Below are positions 31,789-41,366 of a DNA stretch of 64,000 bases, in pieces; positions within the stretch are counted from its first letter, which is position 1, and every line of letters begins with the position of its first letter. The translations under genes were made by a program, and so were the position numbers. Source of the DNA: an uncultured Oscillibacter sp. (GTDB lineage: Bacteria > Bacillota > Clostridia > Oscillospirales > Oscillospiraceae); contig UQVS01000005.1 of assembly GCA_900544615.1 (NCBI GenBank), forward strand, positions 1 through 64,000, read 5' to 3'. Below the pieces are notes generated by a model. It was not told the origin of the DNA and did not search any database. It was given only the letters and a program-made list of their open reading frames with translations.

Positions 31789-34545
31789 ATGGATTACAAC
31801 AAGACCATCAATCTGCCCAAGACCGACTTCCCCATGCGGGCGGGCCTGCCCAAGCGGGAGCCGGAAATGCTCAAGCGCTGGCAGGATATGGACCTCTACA
31901 ACGAGCTGCTGAAAAAGAATGAGGGCAAGCCCCGCTTTGCCCTTCACGACGGCCCTCCGTTCTCCAACGGCGGACTGCACATGGGCCATGCCCTGAACAA
32001 GTCTCTGAAGGACATCATCACCCGCTCCTACGCCATGCGGGGCTATTACACCCCCTATATCCCCGGCTGGGACAACCACGGTATGCCCATCGAATCCGCC
32101 ATCATCAAGGAGCAGAAGCTCAACCGCAAGGCCATGAGCGTGTCTGATTTCCGCACCGCCTGCCACAACTATGCCGAAAAGTACATCGGCATCCAGATGG
32201 AGGGCTTCAAGCGTCTGGGCGTGGTGGCCGACTGGGAGCATCCCTACAAGACCATGAACCCCAGCTTCGAGGCTGAGGAGGTCAAAGTCTTTGGCGAGAT
32301 GTACAAGAAAGGCTACATCTACAAGGGCCTCAAGCCCGTGTACTGGTGCTATCACGATGAGACCGCTCTGGCAGAAGCCGAGATCGAGTATCAGGACGAC
32401 CCCTGCACCACCGTGTATGTGAAGTTCCCCATGCATGACGATCAGGGCAAGCTGAGCCATCTGGACAAGAGCAAGCTGAGCTTCGTGATCTGGACCACCA
32501 CCATCTGGACCCTGCCCGGCAACCTGGCCATCGCCCTGCATCCCTCCGAGAGCTATGCCGTGGTGAAAAACAATGCCAACGGCGAGCTGTATATTATGGC
32601 CGAGGCGCTCACCGACAAGGTGATGAAGGTGGCGGGCGTCGCCGACTACGAGATCGTGGAAACCCACGAGGGCGCGTTCTTTGAGAATATGCTGGCAGAC
32701 CATCCCTTCCTGCCCAAGACCTCCCGTCTGGTGCTGGCGGATTACGTCACCATGGATTCCGGTACCGGCTGCGTCCATACCGCTCCCGGCTTCGGCGCGG
32801 ACGACTATCAGACCTGCAAGCGCTACGGCATGGATATGGTGGTGCCTGTGGACGATCAGGGCCGCCACACCGACTATGCCGGCAAGTACGCCGGGATGCT
32901 GGTGGAAGAGTCCAACCCCGTGATCCTGAAGGATATGAAGGAGTCCGGTGCGCTGCTGGCCAGCGAGGAAATCGTCCACAGCTATCCCCACTGCTGGCGC
33001 TGCAAGAAGCCCATCATCTTCCGTGCCACGCCCCAGTGGTTCTGCTCCGTGGACGCCTTTAAGGACGAAGCCTGCGCCGCCTGCGACGAGGTCCGCTGGG
33101 TACCCGGCTGGGGCATTGACCGCATGAAGAGCATGATCCGGGAGCGGGCCGACTGGTGCATTTCCCGTCAGCGCCGTTGGGGTCTGCCCATCCCCGTGGT
33201 ATATTGCAAGGACTGCGGCAAGCCCGTGGTCACCGATGAGACCATTGCCGCCGTTTCCAACCTGTTCGGTAAGGAAGGCTCCAACGCATGGTTCGACAAG
33301 GACCCTGCCGACTTCCTGCCCGCCGGCCTGACCTGCCCCCACTGCGGCGGCAAGAGCGGCTTTGAAAAGGAAACCGACACGCTGGACGGCTGGTTCGACT
33401 CCGGCTCCACCCACTTCGCCTCCATGAAGCGGGATCAGGGCTTCTGGCCTGCTGATATGTATCTGGAGGGCCTTGACCAGTACCGCGGCTGGTTCCAGTC
33501 TTCCCTGCTGACCGCCGTGGGCGCTTTCGGCAACGGTGCGCCCTTCAAGCAGTGTGTCACCCACGGCTGGACCGTGGACGGCGAGGGCAAGGCCATGCAC
33601 AAGTCTCTGGGCAACGGCGTGGATCCCGCCGACATCTTCAATAAGTACGGCGCGGACATCCTGCGTCTGTGGGCGGCTTCCGCCGATTACCATGCCGACG
33701 TCCGCTGCTCCGACGCCATTTTCAAGCAGCTGGCCCAGAATTACCTGAAGTTCCGCAACACCGCCCGGTACTGCCTGGGCAATCTGGACGGCTTTGATCC
33801 CAACCAGCTGGTGGCTCCTGCCGATATGACGGAGCTGGACCGCTGGGCTGTCACCCGCCTGAACGCCCTGATTGAAAAGTGCGCCAAGGCTTACGATGAC
33901 TATGAGTTCCTCGTCATCACCCACGCCGTCAACGATTTCTGCGTGGTGGAGATGTCCAACTTCTATCTGGACATCATCAAGGACCGCCTGTACTGCGACG
34001 AAAAGGACGGCCTGTCCCGCCGCAGCGCCCAGACGGCTCTCTACCTGATCCTGGATACCATCACCAAGATCATGGCGCCCATCCTGTGCTTCACCGGCGA
34101 TGAGATCTGGCTGGCCATGCCCCACAAGGAGGGAGATGACGTCCGCAACGTGCTGTTCAACGAGATGAACGGTGTGTTTGCCGACTATGCCCTCTCCGCT
34201 GACGAGATGGCCAAGTGGGAAAAGATCATCGAGGTTCGCGACGCCGTCAACGGCGCGCTGGAGACCGCCCGCGCCGAGAAGAAGATCGGCAAGAGCCTGG
34301 AGGCCGACGTGGCCCTGACGGTTCCCGCTGAGGATGCCTTCCTGGCGGAGATGGACGGCGCCGTTCTGGCGGATCTGCTGATCGTCTCCAAGGTGGAGGT
34401 CACTGTGGGCGGTGAGCTGGCGGTCTCCGTCAGCGAGGCTGCCGGCAGCAAGTGCCCCCGCTGCTGGAAGCACAGCACCGCGGCGGACGAGAACGGCCTG
34501 TGCCCCCGCTGCGCCGGTGTGGTGGCCAATCTACCGGAGTTCTGA
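31789..34545 (+). CDS. ileS: isoleucine-tRNA ligase
   Basis: The 918-residue class I synthetase has HMGH (64-67) of the HIGH motif, the KMSKS-type segment KAMHKSLGN near 601 (a His variant), a CP1 editing domain between them, and a C-terminal zinc finger (KCPRCWKH with LCPRCAG). It charges tRNA-Ile in the cytoplasm. AAAAGGAGACGC precedes ATG 31789. Controlled by the Ile T-box upstream. Confidence 0.98.
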   Translation: MDYNKTINLPKTDFPMRAGLPKREPEMLKRWQDMDLYNELLKKNEGKPRFALHDGPPFSNGGLHMGHALNKSLKDIITRSYAMRGYYTPYIPGWDNHGMPIESAIIKEQKLNRKAMSVSDFRTACHNYAEKYIGIQMEGFKRLGVVADWEHPYKTMNPSFEAEEVKVFGEMYKKGYIYKGLKPVYWCYHDETALAEAEIEYQDDPCTTVYVKFPMHDDQGKLSHLDKSKLSFVIWTTTIWTLPGNLAIALHPSESYAVVKNNANGELYIMAEALTDKVMKVAGVADYEIVETHEGAFFENMLADHPFLPKTSRLVLADYVTMDSGTGCVHTAPGFGADDYQTCKRYGMDMVVPVDDQGRHTDYAGKYAGMLVEESNPVILKDMKESGALLASEEIVHSYPHCWRCKKPIIFRATPQWFCSVDAFKDEACAACDEVRWVPGWGIDRMKSMIRERADWCISRQRRWGLPIPVVYCKDCGKPVVTDETIAAVSNLFGKEGSNAWFDKDPADFLPAGLTCPHCGGKSGFEKETDTLDGWFDSGSTHFASMKRDQGFWPADMYLEGLDQYRGWFQSSLLTAVGAFGNGAPFKQCVTHGWTVDGEGKAMHKSLGNGVDPADIFNKYGADILRLWAASADYHADVRCSDAIFKQLAQNYLKFRNTARYCLGNLDGFDPNQLVAPADMTELDRWAVTRLNALIEKCAKAYDDYEFLVITHAVNDFCVVEMSNFYLDIIKDRLYCDEKDGLSRRSAQTALYLILDTITKIMAPILCFTGDEIWLAMPHKEGDDVRNVLFNEMNGVFADYALSADEMAKWEKIIEVRDAVNGALETARAEKKIGKSLEADVALTVPAEDAFLAEMDGAVLADLLIVSKVEVTVGGELAVSVSEAAGSKCPRCWKHSTAADENGLCPRCAGVVANLPEF

Positions 34546-34552
34546 TCCGGCG

Positions 34553-34657
34553 ATGGATAACGTCGTCAAGGCCATTCTGATCGTTTTGGCAGTCGTTTTG
34601 GCGCTGGGCACTGTATGCCTGCTCAGCACAACACAGATCGTTGTGCTGCCGATGTAA
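34553..34657 (+). CDS. small single-pass membrane protein downstream of ileS
   Basis: A 34-residue frame 7 bp after ileS: short charged start MDNVVK, one long hydrophobic stretch (AILIVLAVVLALGTVCLLST) and a short tail ending IVVLPM. The ribosome site is poor (CCGGAG about 15 bp before). It is in the same transcript as ileS. It could be a genuine small membrane protein or chance; I recognise no family. Confidence 0.4.
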   Translation: MDNVVKAILIVLAVVLALGTVCLLSTTQIVVLPM

Positions 34658-34672
34658 TGCCGCGTATGTCTG

Positions 34673-34703
34673 ACAGACCCGGAGGGGGTTCCCTCCGGGT
34701 CTT
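34673..34703 (+). terminator. hairpin after ileS
   Basis: AGACCCGGAGGG pairs with CCCTCCGGGTCT around GGTT; it lacks a proper U tract, so it may be a weak terminator or an mRNA end stabiliser. Confidence 0.5.
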
Positions 34704-34776
34704 GGCCTGCCCGAAAATGACTGTTCGGGTATTGGTCGGCTTTTTTACAGTTCCATAATGAAATGAGGTATCCAAT

Positions 34777-35544
34777 ATGATTCCTTTCCAAACGCTTCTG
34801 GCGGAGAACGCCCCGTTTCTTGGCACTTTTGTGCAGTCCGCAGCCCCGGAATTTCTGGAAGCGTCCGCCTATGCGGGCTTCCGCTTTGCCGCCATCGATC
34901 TGGAACACACCTATTACGGCGTGGAAAAAATGGCGAAACTGATTCGGGCCGGAGAAGCCGCCGGGCTTTCCATGCTGGCCCGTGTTCCGGCGCTGGATGC
35001 GGTGTGGATCAAGAAGTCGCTGGATTTCGGCGCAGCCGGTGTGATCGTCCCCAATATTGACACGCCGGAGCAGGCGGCGCAGGCCGTTGCTCTTTGCAAA
35101 TTCACCCCGGAGGGAATCCGCGGAGCCTGCCCCGGTGTGCGGGCTAACCGCTACGGAGCCGGCGGGAGCGAATACTATGCGGAAGCCAACCGCCGAACGG
35201 CGGTCATTCCGCTGGTGGAGTCCTCGGAGGGAGCTGCCAATTTTGAGAAGATCCTCCGCACGCCCGGCATCACCGCCGTATTTTTAGGCCCGGTGGATCT
35301 TTCCGTAGCCATGGGTTTAAAGGGCAACGTCAATGCGCCGGAAGTCCGCAGCGCACTGCTTACCATGGTGGAGCAGGCCAACCGCGCCGGGATCCCGGTA
35401 GGGGCGCTGGGGCTGGATCCGGCCTTCGTCCGGGAGCTGTTCTCCCGCGGCCTGAATTTCCTTGCCTATGGCATCGACACCATCCTCATGTACCAGAAAT
35501 GCTGCGAGATACAGCAGGCTGTTTTCGGCCGCTCCGCGCAGTGA
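34777..35544 (+). CDS. HpcH/HpaI aldolase family protein
   Basis: The 255-residue protein fits the class II aldolase group of 2-keto-3-deoxy sugar acid and 4-hydroxy-2-oxoheptanedioate aldolases: AAIDLEHTYYG, ARVPALDAVWIKKSLDFGA, GVIVPNIDTPEQA with the metal-ligand Glu in PLVESSEGAANFEKIL and GPVDLSVAMG. The family cleaves 2-keto-hydroxy acids to pyruvate (or oxaloacetate) and an aldehyde with a divalent metal. GAGGT precedes ATG 34777. It stands alone between ileS and liv genes, so its substrate is not suggested by context. Confidence 0.9.
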   Translation: MIPFQTLLAENAPFLGTFVQSAAPEFLEASAYAGFRFAAIDLEHTYYGVEKMAKLIRAGEAAGLSMLARVPALDAVWIKKSLDFGAAGVIVPNIDTPEQAAQAVALCKFTPEGIRGACPGVRANRYGAGGSEYYAEANRRTAVIPLVESSEGAANFEKILRTPGITAVFLGPVDLSVAMGLKGNVNAPEVRSALLTMVEQANRAGIPVGALGLDPAFVRELFSRGLNFLAYGIDTILMYQKCCEIQQAVFGRSAQ

Positions 35545-35703
35545 GGGATTCTGCCGGGGAGCCTCCGAAACCGTTTCCCGTCAGGCAGATTCCTGTGCTG
35601 CGGCAGGCAAAAGTGGAAGCTTTTGCCGTAAAACAGGACGAGCTTGCGGGAAAAGCGTGGATTTTTTGAAGTTTTTATAGGTCCTCATCGTCAAATTTAC
35701 CAA

Positions 35704-35736
35704 GAACACTGTCCGCCGGAAGCGGACAGTGTTCTC
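35704..35736 (+). terminator. terminator after the aldolase gene
   Basis: GAACACTGTCCGC pairs perfectly with GCGGACAGTGTTC around CGGAA, then TCTTAAAATAT. The remainder of 35545-35854 shows no gene. Confidence 0.65.
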
Positions 35737-35854
35737 TTAAAATATCCTCACAACCTGGAAATGTCCACAAGCAAAGGACAAATGCACAGGTATGAACGTC
35801 ACTTTGGCGCGCTAAAGGCGAAAAAACGGGAAAACTTTTTGTGCGGGATTCACC

Positions 35855-35883
35855 TTGCGCGCAGGACCGTTCATCCGTAAAAT
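35855..35883 (+). promoter_or_regulatory. livJHMGF promoter
   Basis: TTGCGC and TAAAAT, 17-bp spacer, 77 bp before livJ. Confidence 0.65.
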
Positions 35884-35959
35884 AACAACATCCGGGTTAC
35901 GGGAAATCTCTATACCCATATTCGGACGGTATGTGATCTATATAAGGAGGATGAATAGA

Positions 35960-37174
35960 ATGAAGAAGTTTCTTTCCGTGATGCTGGCGCTGGCTATGGC
36001 TATGAGCCTGGCGGCCTGCGGCGGCAGCTCCAGCAGTTCCGACAACTCCGGCAGTTCCGACAGCCAGGGCAGCGATGCTTCCGGCAACAAGGTCGTCAAA
36101 ATCGGCGTGTTTGAGCCTCAGACCGGCGACAACGGCGCAGGCGGCAAGCAGGAGATCCTGGGCATGCAGTATGCCAACTATGTCCAGCCCACCGTGGAGA
36201 TCGGCGGCGAGACCTATGATGTCCAGCTGGAGATCGTGGATAACCGCACCTCCGCTGAGAACGGTCCCTCCGCAGCCGCTGAACTGGTGAACCGCGGCGT
36301 GTCCGTTGTTCTGGGCTCCTACGGCTCCGGCGTGTCCATGGCCGGCGGCAAGGTTTTTGAAGAGGCAGGCATCCCTGCCATCGGCGTGACCTGCACCAAC
36401 CCCCAGGTCACCTCTGACTGCTCCGTGTACTTCCGGATCTGCTTCCTGGACCCCTTCCAGGGCACCGTTCTGGCCAACTATGCCTACAACGAGCTGGGCG
36501 TGGACAATGCCTACGTACTGGGCATGCTGGGCAGCGACTATGACCAGGGTCTGATTTACTACTTCACCCAGGCCTTCCAGGAGCTGGGCGGCACCGTGAC
36601 GGCCGAGAGCTTCCCCGAGGGCACCGCCAACTTCGTCTCCTATGTCAACAACGCCAAGAGCGCCGGTGCCGGCGTCATCTTCTGCCCTGTCTCCATCAAC
36701 TATGCGCAGCTGATCGTGGAGGCCGCTGCGGCTCAGGGCTTTGAAGGCTCTCTGCTGGGCTCCGATACGCTGGACAGCAACATGGTCGTTGAGGCTGCCA
36801 AGGGTACCAACACCAAGCTCTATGTCACCACCTTCTACCAGGAGGGCGGCGCCCCTGAGTTCGACTCCGGCATCAAGGAATGGATGAACGCCAATCCCGA
36901 CGCCCTGACCAACAACGGCGGCAACGACATGGTGGCTGCTGTGACCGCTATGGGCTATGACGCTTACTTCACCGCTCTGGAAGCGCTGAAGGCTGCCGGC
37001 AGCACCGACCCCAGCGCCGTGCTGGAGGCTCTGCCCGGCGTGACCTATGAGGGCATCTCCGGTTCCATCGCCTTTGACGAGACCGGCGACGCCAAGCGTG
37101 ACTCCGCCTTCATCAAGACCGCCAACACCGAGACCGGTGTCTGGGACTTCGTGAAGGTTCAGACCGTCGGCTAA
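35960..37174 (+). CDS. livJ: branched-chain amino acid ABC transporter substrate-binding lipoprotein
   Basis: The 404-residue protein has a lipoprotein signal with LAAC (Cys20), a Ser-rich linker and a LivJ/LivK periplasmic-binding fold (VKIGVFEPQTGDNGAGGKQ; VLGSYGSGVSMAGG). It should bind Leu, Ile or Val for the HMGF permease. ATG 35960 is chosen because GGAGG lies 9 bp upstream; ATG 35951 abuts it. Codon bias is strong. Confidence 0.95.
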   Translation: MKKFLSVMLALAMAMSLAACGGSSSSSDNSGSSDSQGSDASGNKVVKIGVFEPQTGDNGAGGKQEILGMQYANYVQPTVEIGGETYDVQLEIVDNRTSAENGPSAAAELVNRGVSVVLGSYGSGVSMAGGKVFEEAGIPAIGVTCTNPQVTSDCSVYFRICFLDPFQGTVLANYAYNELGVDNAYVLGMLGSDYDQGLIYYFTQAFQELGGTVTAESFPEGTANFVSYVNNAKSAGAGVIFCPVSINYAQLIVEAAAAQGFEGSLLGSDTLDSNMVVEAAKGTNTKLYVTTFYQEGGAPEFDSGIKEWMNANPDALTNNGGNDMVAAVTAMGYDAYFTALEALKAAGSTDPSAVLEALPGVTYEGISGSIAFDETGDAKRDSAFIKTANTETGVWDFVKVQTVG

Positions 37175-37187
37175 TTTGAACCGAACC

Positions 37188-37221
37188 GTGGGTACAGCCG
37201 CCGAAAAGCGGCTGTACCCAC
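37188..37221 (+). terminator. intercistronic hairpin between livJ and livH
   Basis: GTGGGTACAGCCGC pairs perfectly with GCGGCTGTACCCAC but has no U run, as expected for a partial stop or 3'-end protector that keeps livJ mRNA above the permease mRNA. Confidence 0.75.
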
Positions 37222-37279
37222 ACGGGCGTATCAGAGGATGGCGGGGCTTTCCCGTGACATCCTCTTTCACCGCATTTTG

Positions 37280-37327
37280 GGACGCCTCGAAAGAGCGGGG
37301 CTGCTTCTGCTTTTTCGAGACGTCCCG
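37280..37327 (+). other. second hairpin between livJ and livH
   Basis: GGGACG and CTCGAAA pair with TTTCGAG and CGTCCC with one internal mismatch step; probably mRNA structure, not a full terminator. Confidence 0.5.
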
Positions 37328-37361
37328 GAACCATCCACAGAAAACCACAGGAGGATTTCCT

Positions 37362-38240
37362 ATGCGTGAATTGATCCCATATTTTATTAACGGCATTTCC
37401 GTAGGCGGCCAGTATGCGCTGATCGCCATCGGCTATACGCTGGTTTACGGCATCCTGCGCCTGATCAACTTCGCCCACGGCGATGTATTCATGGTGGCAG
37501 GCCTGGTGATGGTGTACGCCACCACCGCCATGCCGTTTTACATTGCCCTGCCGCTGGTGCTGGTCGTCACCGTGGTACTGGGTTTCCTGATTGAGCGGGT
37601 GGCCTACAAGCCCCTGCGGACGGCACCCCGGATGTCCGTCATGATCTCCGCTATCGGCGTCAGTTACCTGATCCAGAACCTGGCGTTCTACATCACCGGC
37701 GGCGTCCCCCAGCCCGTCAGCAACCCCATCCCGTGGATCTCCGAGAATGTCAGCATTCTGGGAACCTCCACCAAGCGGGTGACGCTGGTAACGCCTGTCC
37801 TGACGATTCTGCTGGTGATCGTGCTGGTGTACCTCATCAACCACACGAAGATCGGCATGGCCATGCGTGCCGCGGCCAAGGATTTTGAAACGGCGCAGCT
37901 CATGGGCATCAAGATCAATGCCGTTATCTCCATGACCTTCGTCATCGGCTCTTTCCTGGCGGCTGTGGGCGCCATGCTGTACTTCACCAACTACCCCTCC
38001 GTGGCCATCACCTCCGGCGGTATGCCGGGCCTGAAGGCCTTCGTGGCGGCGGTGTTCGGCGGCATCGGCTCCATTCCAGGCGCCGTGGTGGGCGCGTTCA
38101 TCATCGGCCTGTGCGAGGAGGTCATCAAGGGCCTTGGCTACACCACCTTCTCCGACGCCTTCACCTTCGCCCTGCTGATCGTGGTGCTGTGCGTGAAGCC
38201 CACCGGCCTGTTCGGTGAAAAAGTCACCGACAAGGTGTAA
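37362..38240 (+). CDS. livH: branched-chain amino acid ABC transporter permease LivH
   Basis: The 292-residue permease shows the LivH start (LIPYFINGISVGGQYALIAI, GYTLVYGILRLINFAHGDVF) and conserved GGMPGLKAFVAAVFGGIGSI near the end. About eight helices. AGGAGGATTTCCT precedes ATG 37362. It pairs with LivM. Confidence 0.97.
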   Translation: MRELIPYFINGISVGGQYALIAIGYTLVYGILRLINFAHGDVFMVAGLVMVYATTAMPFYIALPLVLVVTVVLGFLIERVAYKPLRTAPRMSVMISAIGVSYLIQNLAFYITGGVPQPVSNPIPWISENVSILGTSTKRVTLVTPVLTILLVIVLVYLINHTKIGMAMRAAAKDFETAQLMGIKINAVISMTFVIGSFLAAVGAMLYFTNYPSVAITSGGMPGLKAFVAAVFGGIGSIPGAVVGAFIIGLCEEVIKGLGYTTFSDAFTFALLIVVLCVKPTGLFGEKVTDKV

Positions 38241-38252
38241 GGAGGGACGGCT

Positions 38253-39368
38253 ATGAAAACAACGAACAACAAGTCCGGCATGATCGGCACCGCCGTGGTG
38301 CTGGTGATCCTGCTGGCGGCCTGCATCGCGGTGGATATGACCCTGCCCAGCTTCCACATTGCGGTCACGGTTATCAAAAAGGCCACGGTATATGCCCTGG
38401 TGGCCGTGTCCATGAACCTGCTCAACGGCTTTACCGGCCTTTTCTCCCTGGGCCAGGCGGGCTTTATGCTGCTGGGCGCCTATTCCTACGCGATCCTGAC
38501 CATCCCCGTGGCCAAGCGGGCGGGCGTTTACCAGTATTTTGACGGCGGCTGGATCCAGTTCTCCCTGCCGGAGATCTTCTCCGGCGCCCTGGGCGACACA
38601 GTTGGCTCTGTGGTGGGTATGCTGCTGGCCCTGCTGGTGGGCGGCATCCTGGCGGCCTTGGTGGCCTATCTCATCGGCCTGCCGGTGCTGCGGCTGAAAA
38701 GCGACTATCTGGCTATTGCCACCCTGGGTTTTGCGGAAATTCTCCGAGCCTTTTTCCAGTGGGATAAGCTGGGTCCTCTGACCAACGGCTCCAACCTGCT
38801 GCAAAGCTACCCCACCTTCAGCCACGCCACCCCCTATGTGATCCTGGCGGGGCTGATGATTGCGGTGATCGTGCTGCTGATCAACTCCACCTACGGCCGG
38901 GCCTTCAAGGCCATCCGGGACGATGAGGTGGCGGCGGAGGCCATGGGCATCAACCTGGCCCACCACAAGCGGCTGGCTTTCATCATCAGCTCCTTCTTCG
39001 CCGGGATCGGCGGCGGCATGATGGCCATGTATATGGGCACCATCGCCTCCCTGCCCTTCAAGAGCAGCCTGACTTATGAGATCCTGCTGATCGTGGTCAT
39101 CGGCGGCATCGGCTCCATCACCGGTTCCGTGCTGGCCAGCTTCCTGTATATCTTCCTGTCCGAGTGGCTGCTGCGGGGCCTGGACGCCGGAACCTTCCTG
39201 GGCATCACCGCCCCGTCCGTCTTCAAAAACGGCTTCCGCATGGCGGTGTTCTCCATCATCATCATGGTGGTGGTGCTGTTCTTCCGCAAGGGCATCATGG
39301 GCGACAAGGAGCTGCCGGATCTCTTCAAAAAACGGCCTAAGAAAGCAAAGAAGGAGGCGGCGCAGTGA
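38253..39368 (+). CDS. livM: branched-chain amino acid ABC transporter permease LivM
   Basis: The 371-residue permease has LNGFTGLFSLGQAGFMLLGA and the C-terminal SSFFAGIGGGMMAMYMGTIA and VVIGGIGSITGSVLASFLYI segments of LivM. A Lys-rich tail ends the protein. It starts 12 bp after livH and its TGA overlaps the ATG of livG. Confidence 0.97.
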   Translation: MKTTNNKSGMIGTAVVLVILLAACIAVDMTLPSFHIAVTVIKKATVYALVAVSMNLLNGFTGLFSLGQAGFMLLGAYSYAILTIPVAKRAGVYQYFDGGWIQFSLPEIFSGALGDTVGSVVGMLLALLVGGILAALVAYLIGLPVLRLKSDYLAIATLGFAEILRAFFQWDKLGPLTNGSNLLQSYPTFSHATPYVILAGLMIAVIVLLINSTYGRAFKAIRDDEVAAEAMGINLAHHKRLAFIISSFFAGIGGGMMAMYMGTIASLPFKSSLTYEILLIVVIGGIGSITGSVLASFLYIFLSEWLLRGLDAGTFLGITAPSVFKNGFRMAVFSIIIMVVVLFFRKGIMGDKELPDLFKKRPKKAKKEAAQ

Positions 39369-40303
39369 TGAGTGAGAACCTTTTGAGACTGGACCACATC
39401 ACCATGCAGTTTGGCGGCGTCGTCGCCGTGGACGATCTGAACCTGGAGATCAACAAGGGGGAGATCGTGGCCCTCATCGGCCCCAACGGCGCCGGTAAGA
39501 CCACGGCCTTCAACGTCATCACCGGCGTGTACCAGCCCACCAACGGCGCGGTGTGGTTTGACGGGGCGTGCATCGTGCGCAATCACCCCACGGGCAAGAT
39601 GAAAAAGCAGTATAAGGGTACATTCCCTGATTTGTATACCTCCGGCCTGGCACCGGAGGAAGAACTGGTGGATGAGGCGCTGAAAGCCTGGAAGGAAGCC
39701 CAGAAGGAACGGGACCTCTACGCCTTTTCTGACCGGGTCCTGACTCCCACCCCGGACAAGATCACCAAGGCGGGCATGGCCCGTACCTTCCAGAACATCC
39801 GGCTGTGGAAATCCCAGACCGTATTCGACAACGTGCTCATCGCCAAGCACTGCCGCTCCACCAGCAACGTGTTCTCCGCCACCTTCCGGCTGAACCGGAA
39901 GGAGGAGGCCGCCCAGCGGGAAGAGGTGGAAAAGCTGCTGGAGATCGTGGGCCTGTCCGACGTAAAGGACGAGCTGGCCACCTCTCTGCCTTACGGTAAG
40001 CAGCGCCGCCTGGAAATTGCCCGGGCCCTGGCGGCAGAGCCTAAGCTGCTGCTGCTGGATGAGCCCGCCGCCGGTATGAACCCCCAGGAGACGGAGGAGC
40101 TGACGGCCTTCATCGGCGAGATCCGGGAGAAATTCAACATCACCATTTTCCTCATTGAGCACCATATGAACCTGGTCATGGACATTTCCGACCGCATTTA
40201 CGTGCTGGACTTCGGCAAGCTGATCGCCAGCGGAACGCCGGTGGAAATTCAGAAGAATCAGCGCGTCATCGACGCGTATCTGGGGGTGGCTGACAATGCT
40301 TAA
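39368..40303 (+). CDS. livG: branched-chain amino acid ABC transporter ATP-binding protein LivG
   Basis: The 311-residue ATPase has Walker A GPNGAGKTT, a long LivG-type insertion, signature-region LPYGKQRRLEIARAL and Walker B LLLLDEPAAGMNP. AAGGAGG lies upstream; GTG 39365 is an alternative start 3 bp earlier. It overlaps livF by 8 bp. Confidence 0.97.
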   Translation: MSENLLRLDHITMQFGGVVAVDDLNLEINKGEIVALIGPNGAGKTTAFNVITGVYQPTNGAVWFDGACIVRNHPTGKMKKQYKGTFPDLYTSGLAPEEELVDEALKAWKEAQKERDLYAFSDRVLTPTPDKITKAGMARTFQNIRLWKSQTVFDNVLIAKHCRSTSNVFSATFRLNRKEEAAQREEVEKLLEIVGLSDVKDELATSLPYGKQRRLEIARALAAEPKLLLLDEPAAGMNPQETEELTAFIGEIREKFNITIFLIEHHMNLVMDISDRIYVLDFGKLIASGTPVEIQKNQRVIDAYLGVADNA

Positions 40304-41006
40304 AATTGAAAACCTCCAGGTCCACTACGGCGGCATCCAGGCCCTGCGGGGTATTTCTCTGGAAGTGCCGGACGGCAAGATCGTGACCCTGATCGGCGCC
40401 AACGGCGCCGGCAAGTCCACCACCCTGCGGACCATCACCGGCCTGGTGAAGGCATCCGGCGGCTCCATCCAGTGGGACGATCAGGAGCTGCTGGGCAAGT
40501 CCATCGACAAGATCGTTACCACCGGCATCGCCATGAGCCCGGAGGGCCGCCGGGTGTTCCCGGATATGACCGTGCTGGAAAACCTGAAGATCGGCGCGTA
40601 CCTGCGCCGGGACAAGGCGGAGATCGCCAAGGATATCCAGTGGGTCTACAGCCTGTTCCCCCGGCTGGAGGAGCGGAGCTGGCAGCTGGCAGGCACCCTC
40701 TCCGGCGGCGAGCAGCAGATGCTGGCCGTGGGCCGGGCGCTGATGTCCCGCCCCAAGCTGCTGCTGCTGGATGAGCCCTCTCTGGGTCTTGCCCCCCTGG
40801 TGGTGCAGGATATTTTCTCCATCATCCGGGAGATCAACAAGCAGGGCGTCACCGTGCTGCTGGTGGAGCAGAACGCCAACATGGCCCTGAAGATCGCAGA
40901 CCTGGCCTACGTGCTGGAAACCGGCACCATCACCATGTCCGGCACCGGCACGGAGCTGCTGGCGGACCAGCGGGTGAAGGAAGCCTACCTGGGCAAGAGC
41001 AACTGA
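40296..41006 (+). CDS. livF: branched-chain amino acid ABC transporter ATP-binding protein LivF
   Basis: The 236-residue ATPase has Walker A GANGAGKST, the LivF hallmark SPEGRRVFPDMTVLENL, signature LSGGEQQMLAVGRAL and Walker B LLLLDEPSLGLAP. Last gene of the operon, closed by a strong terminator. Confidence 0.97.
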   Translation: MLKIENLQVHYGGIQALRGISLEVPDGKIVTLIGANGAGKSTTLRTITGLVKASGGSIQWDDQELLGKSIDKIVTTGIAMSPEGRRVFPDMTVLENLKIGAYLRRDKAEIAKDIQWVYSLFPRLEERSWQLAGTLSGGEQQMLAVGRALMSRPKLLLLDEPSLGLAPLVVQDIFSIIREINKQGVTVLLVEQNANMALKIADLAYVLETGTITMSGTGTELLADQRVKEAYLGKSN

Positions 41007-41040
41007 ACGTTCCGCTCGGTCTTTCAAAATTGCATAAACC

Positions 41041-41076
41041 AAGCGCCCGAAGGGGATTCCTTCGGGCGCTTTTTCC
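41041..41076 (+). terminator. liv operon terminator
   Basis: AAGCGCCCGAAGG pairs with CCTTCGGGCGCTT around GGATT, then TTTT. Confidence 0.93.
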
Positions 41077-41155
41077 GTCAGACGCGCGGCGTCTGCGGCA
41101 GGTGAAAGGATGGACGGAGGGACAGATCGAGACCGGGTTTTAGGGGAATACGGCG

Positions 41156-41366
41156 GTGGTTTACTATGACGCAGCGGGAAATCAGTTGGATACATGGGAA
41201 CTGGCTAAGCTCTACCAGAATTCGGACGGCAATTTTAGCAGCGGCGGAGGCAGCACCGGAGAAATATGGCCCGATGATGCTTTTCAGGTGATTGTTTTGA
41301 TTTTAGGAATCATTATGACCAGGTACTTCCTTTGCTCGGAAAAGAAAAAAGTCCGACCACTAACTG
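41156..41366 (+). pseudogene. orphan gene fragment ending at a terminator
   Basis: A frame opening with GTG 41156 reads AVVYYDAAGNQLDTWELAK, then a Gly/Ser-rich linker (NFSSGGGSTGEIW), one hydrophobic segment (QVIVLILGIIMTRYF) and KKK. It then runs into a terminator hairpin without a stop, while TAA and TGA occur one frame away at 41361-41366, suggesting a frameshifted end. No ribosome site is seen. It looks like the 3' remnant of a secreted or membrane protein gene; family unknown. Confidence 0.35.

Noticed and set aside
31582..34473. 963-residue antisense frame over ileS
   Set aside because: Shadow of ileS; ileS has complete motifs and a T-box.
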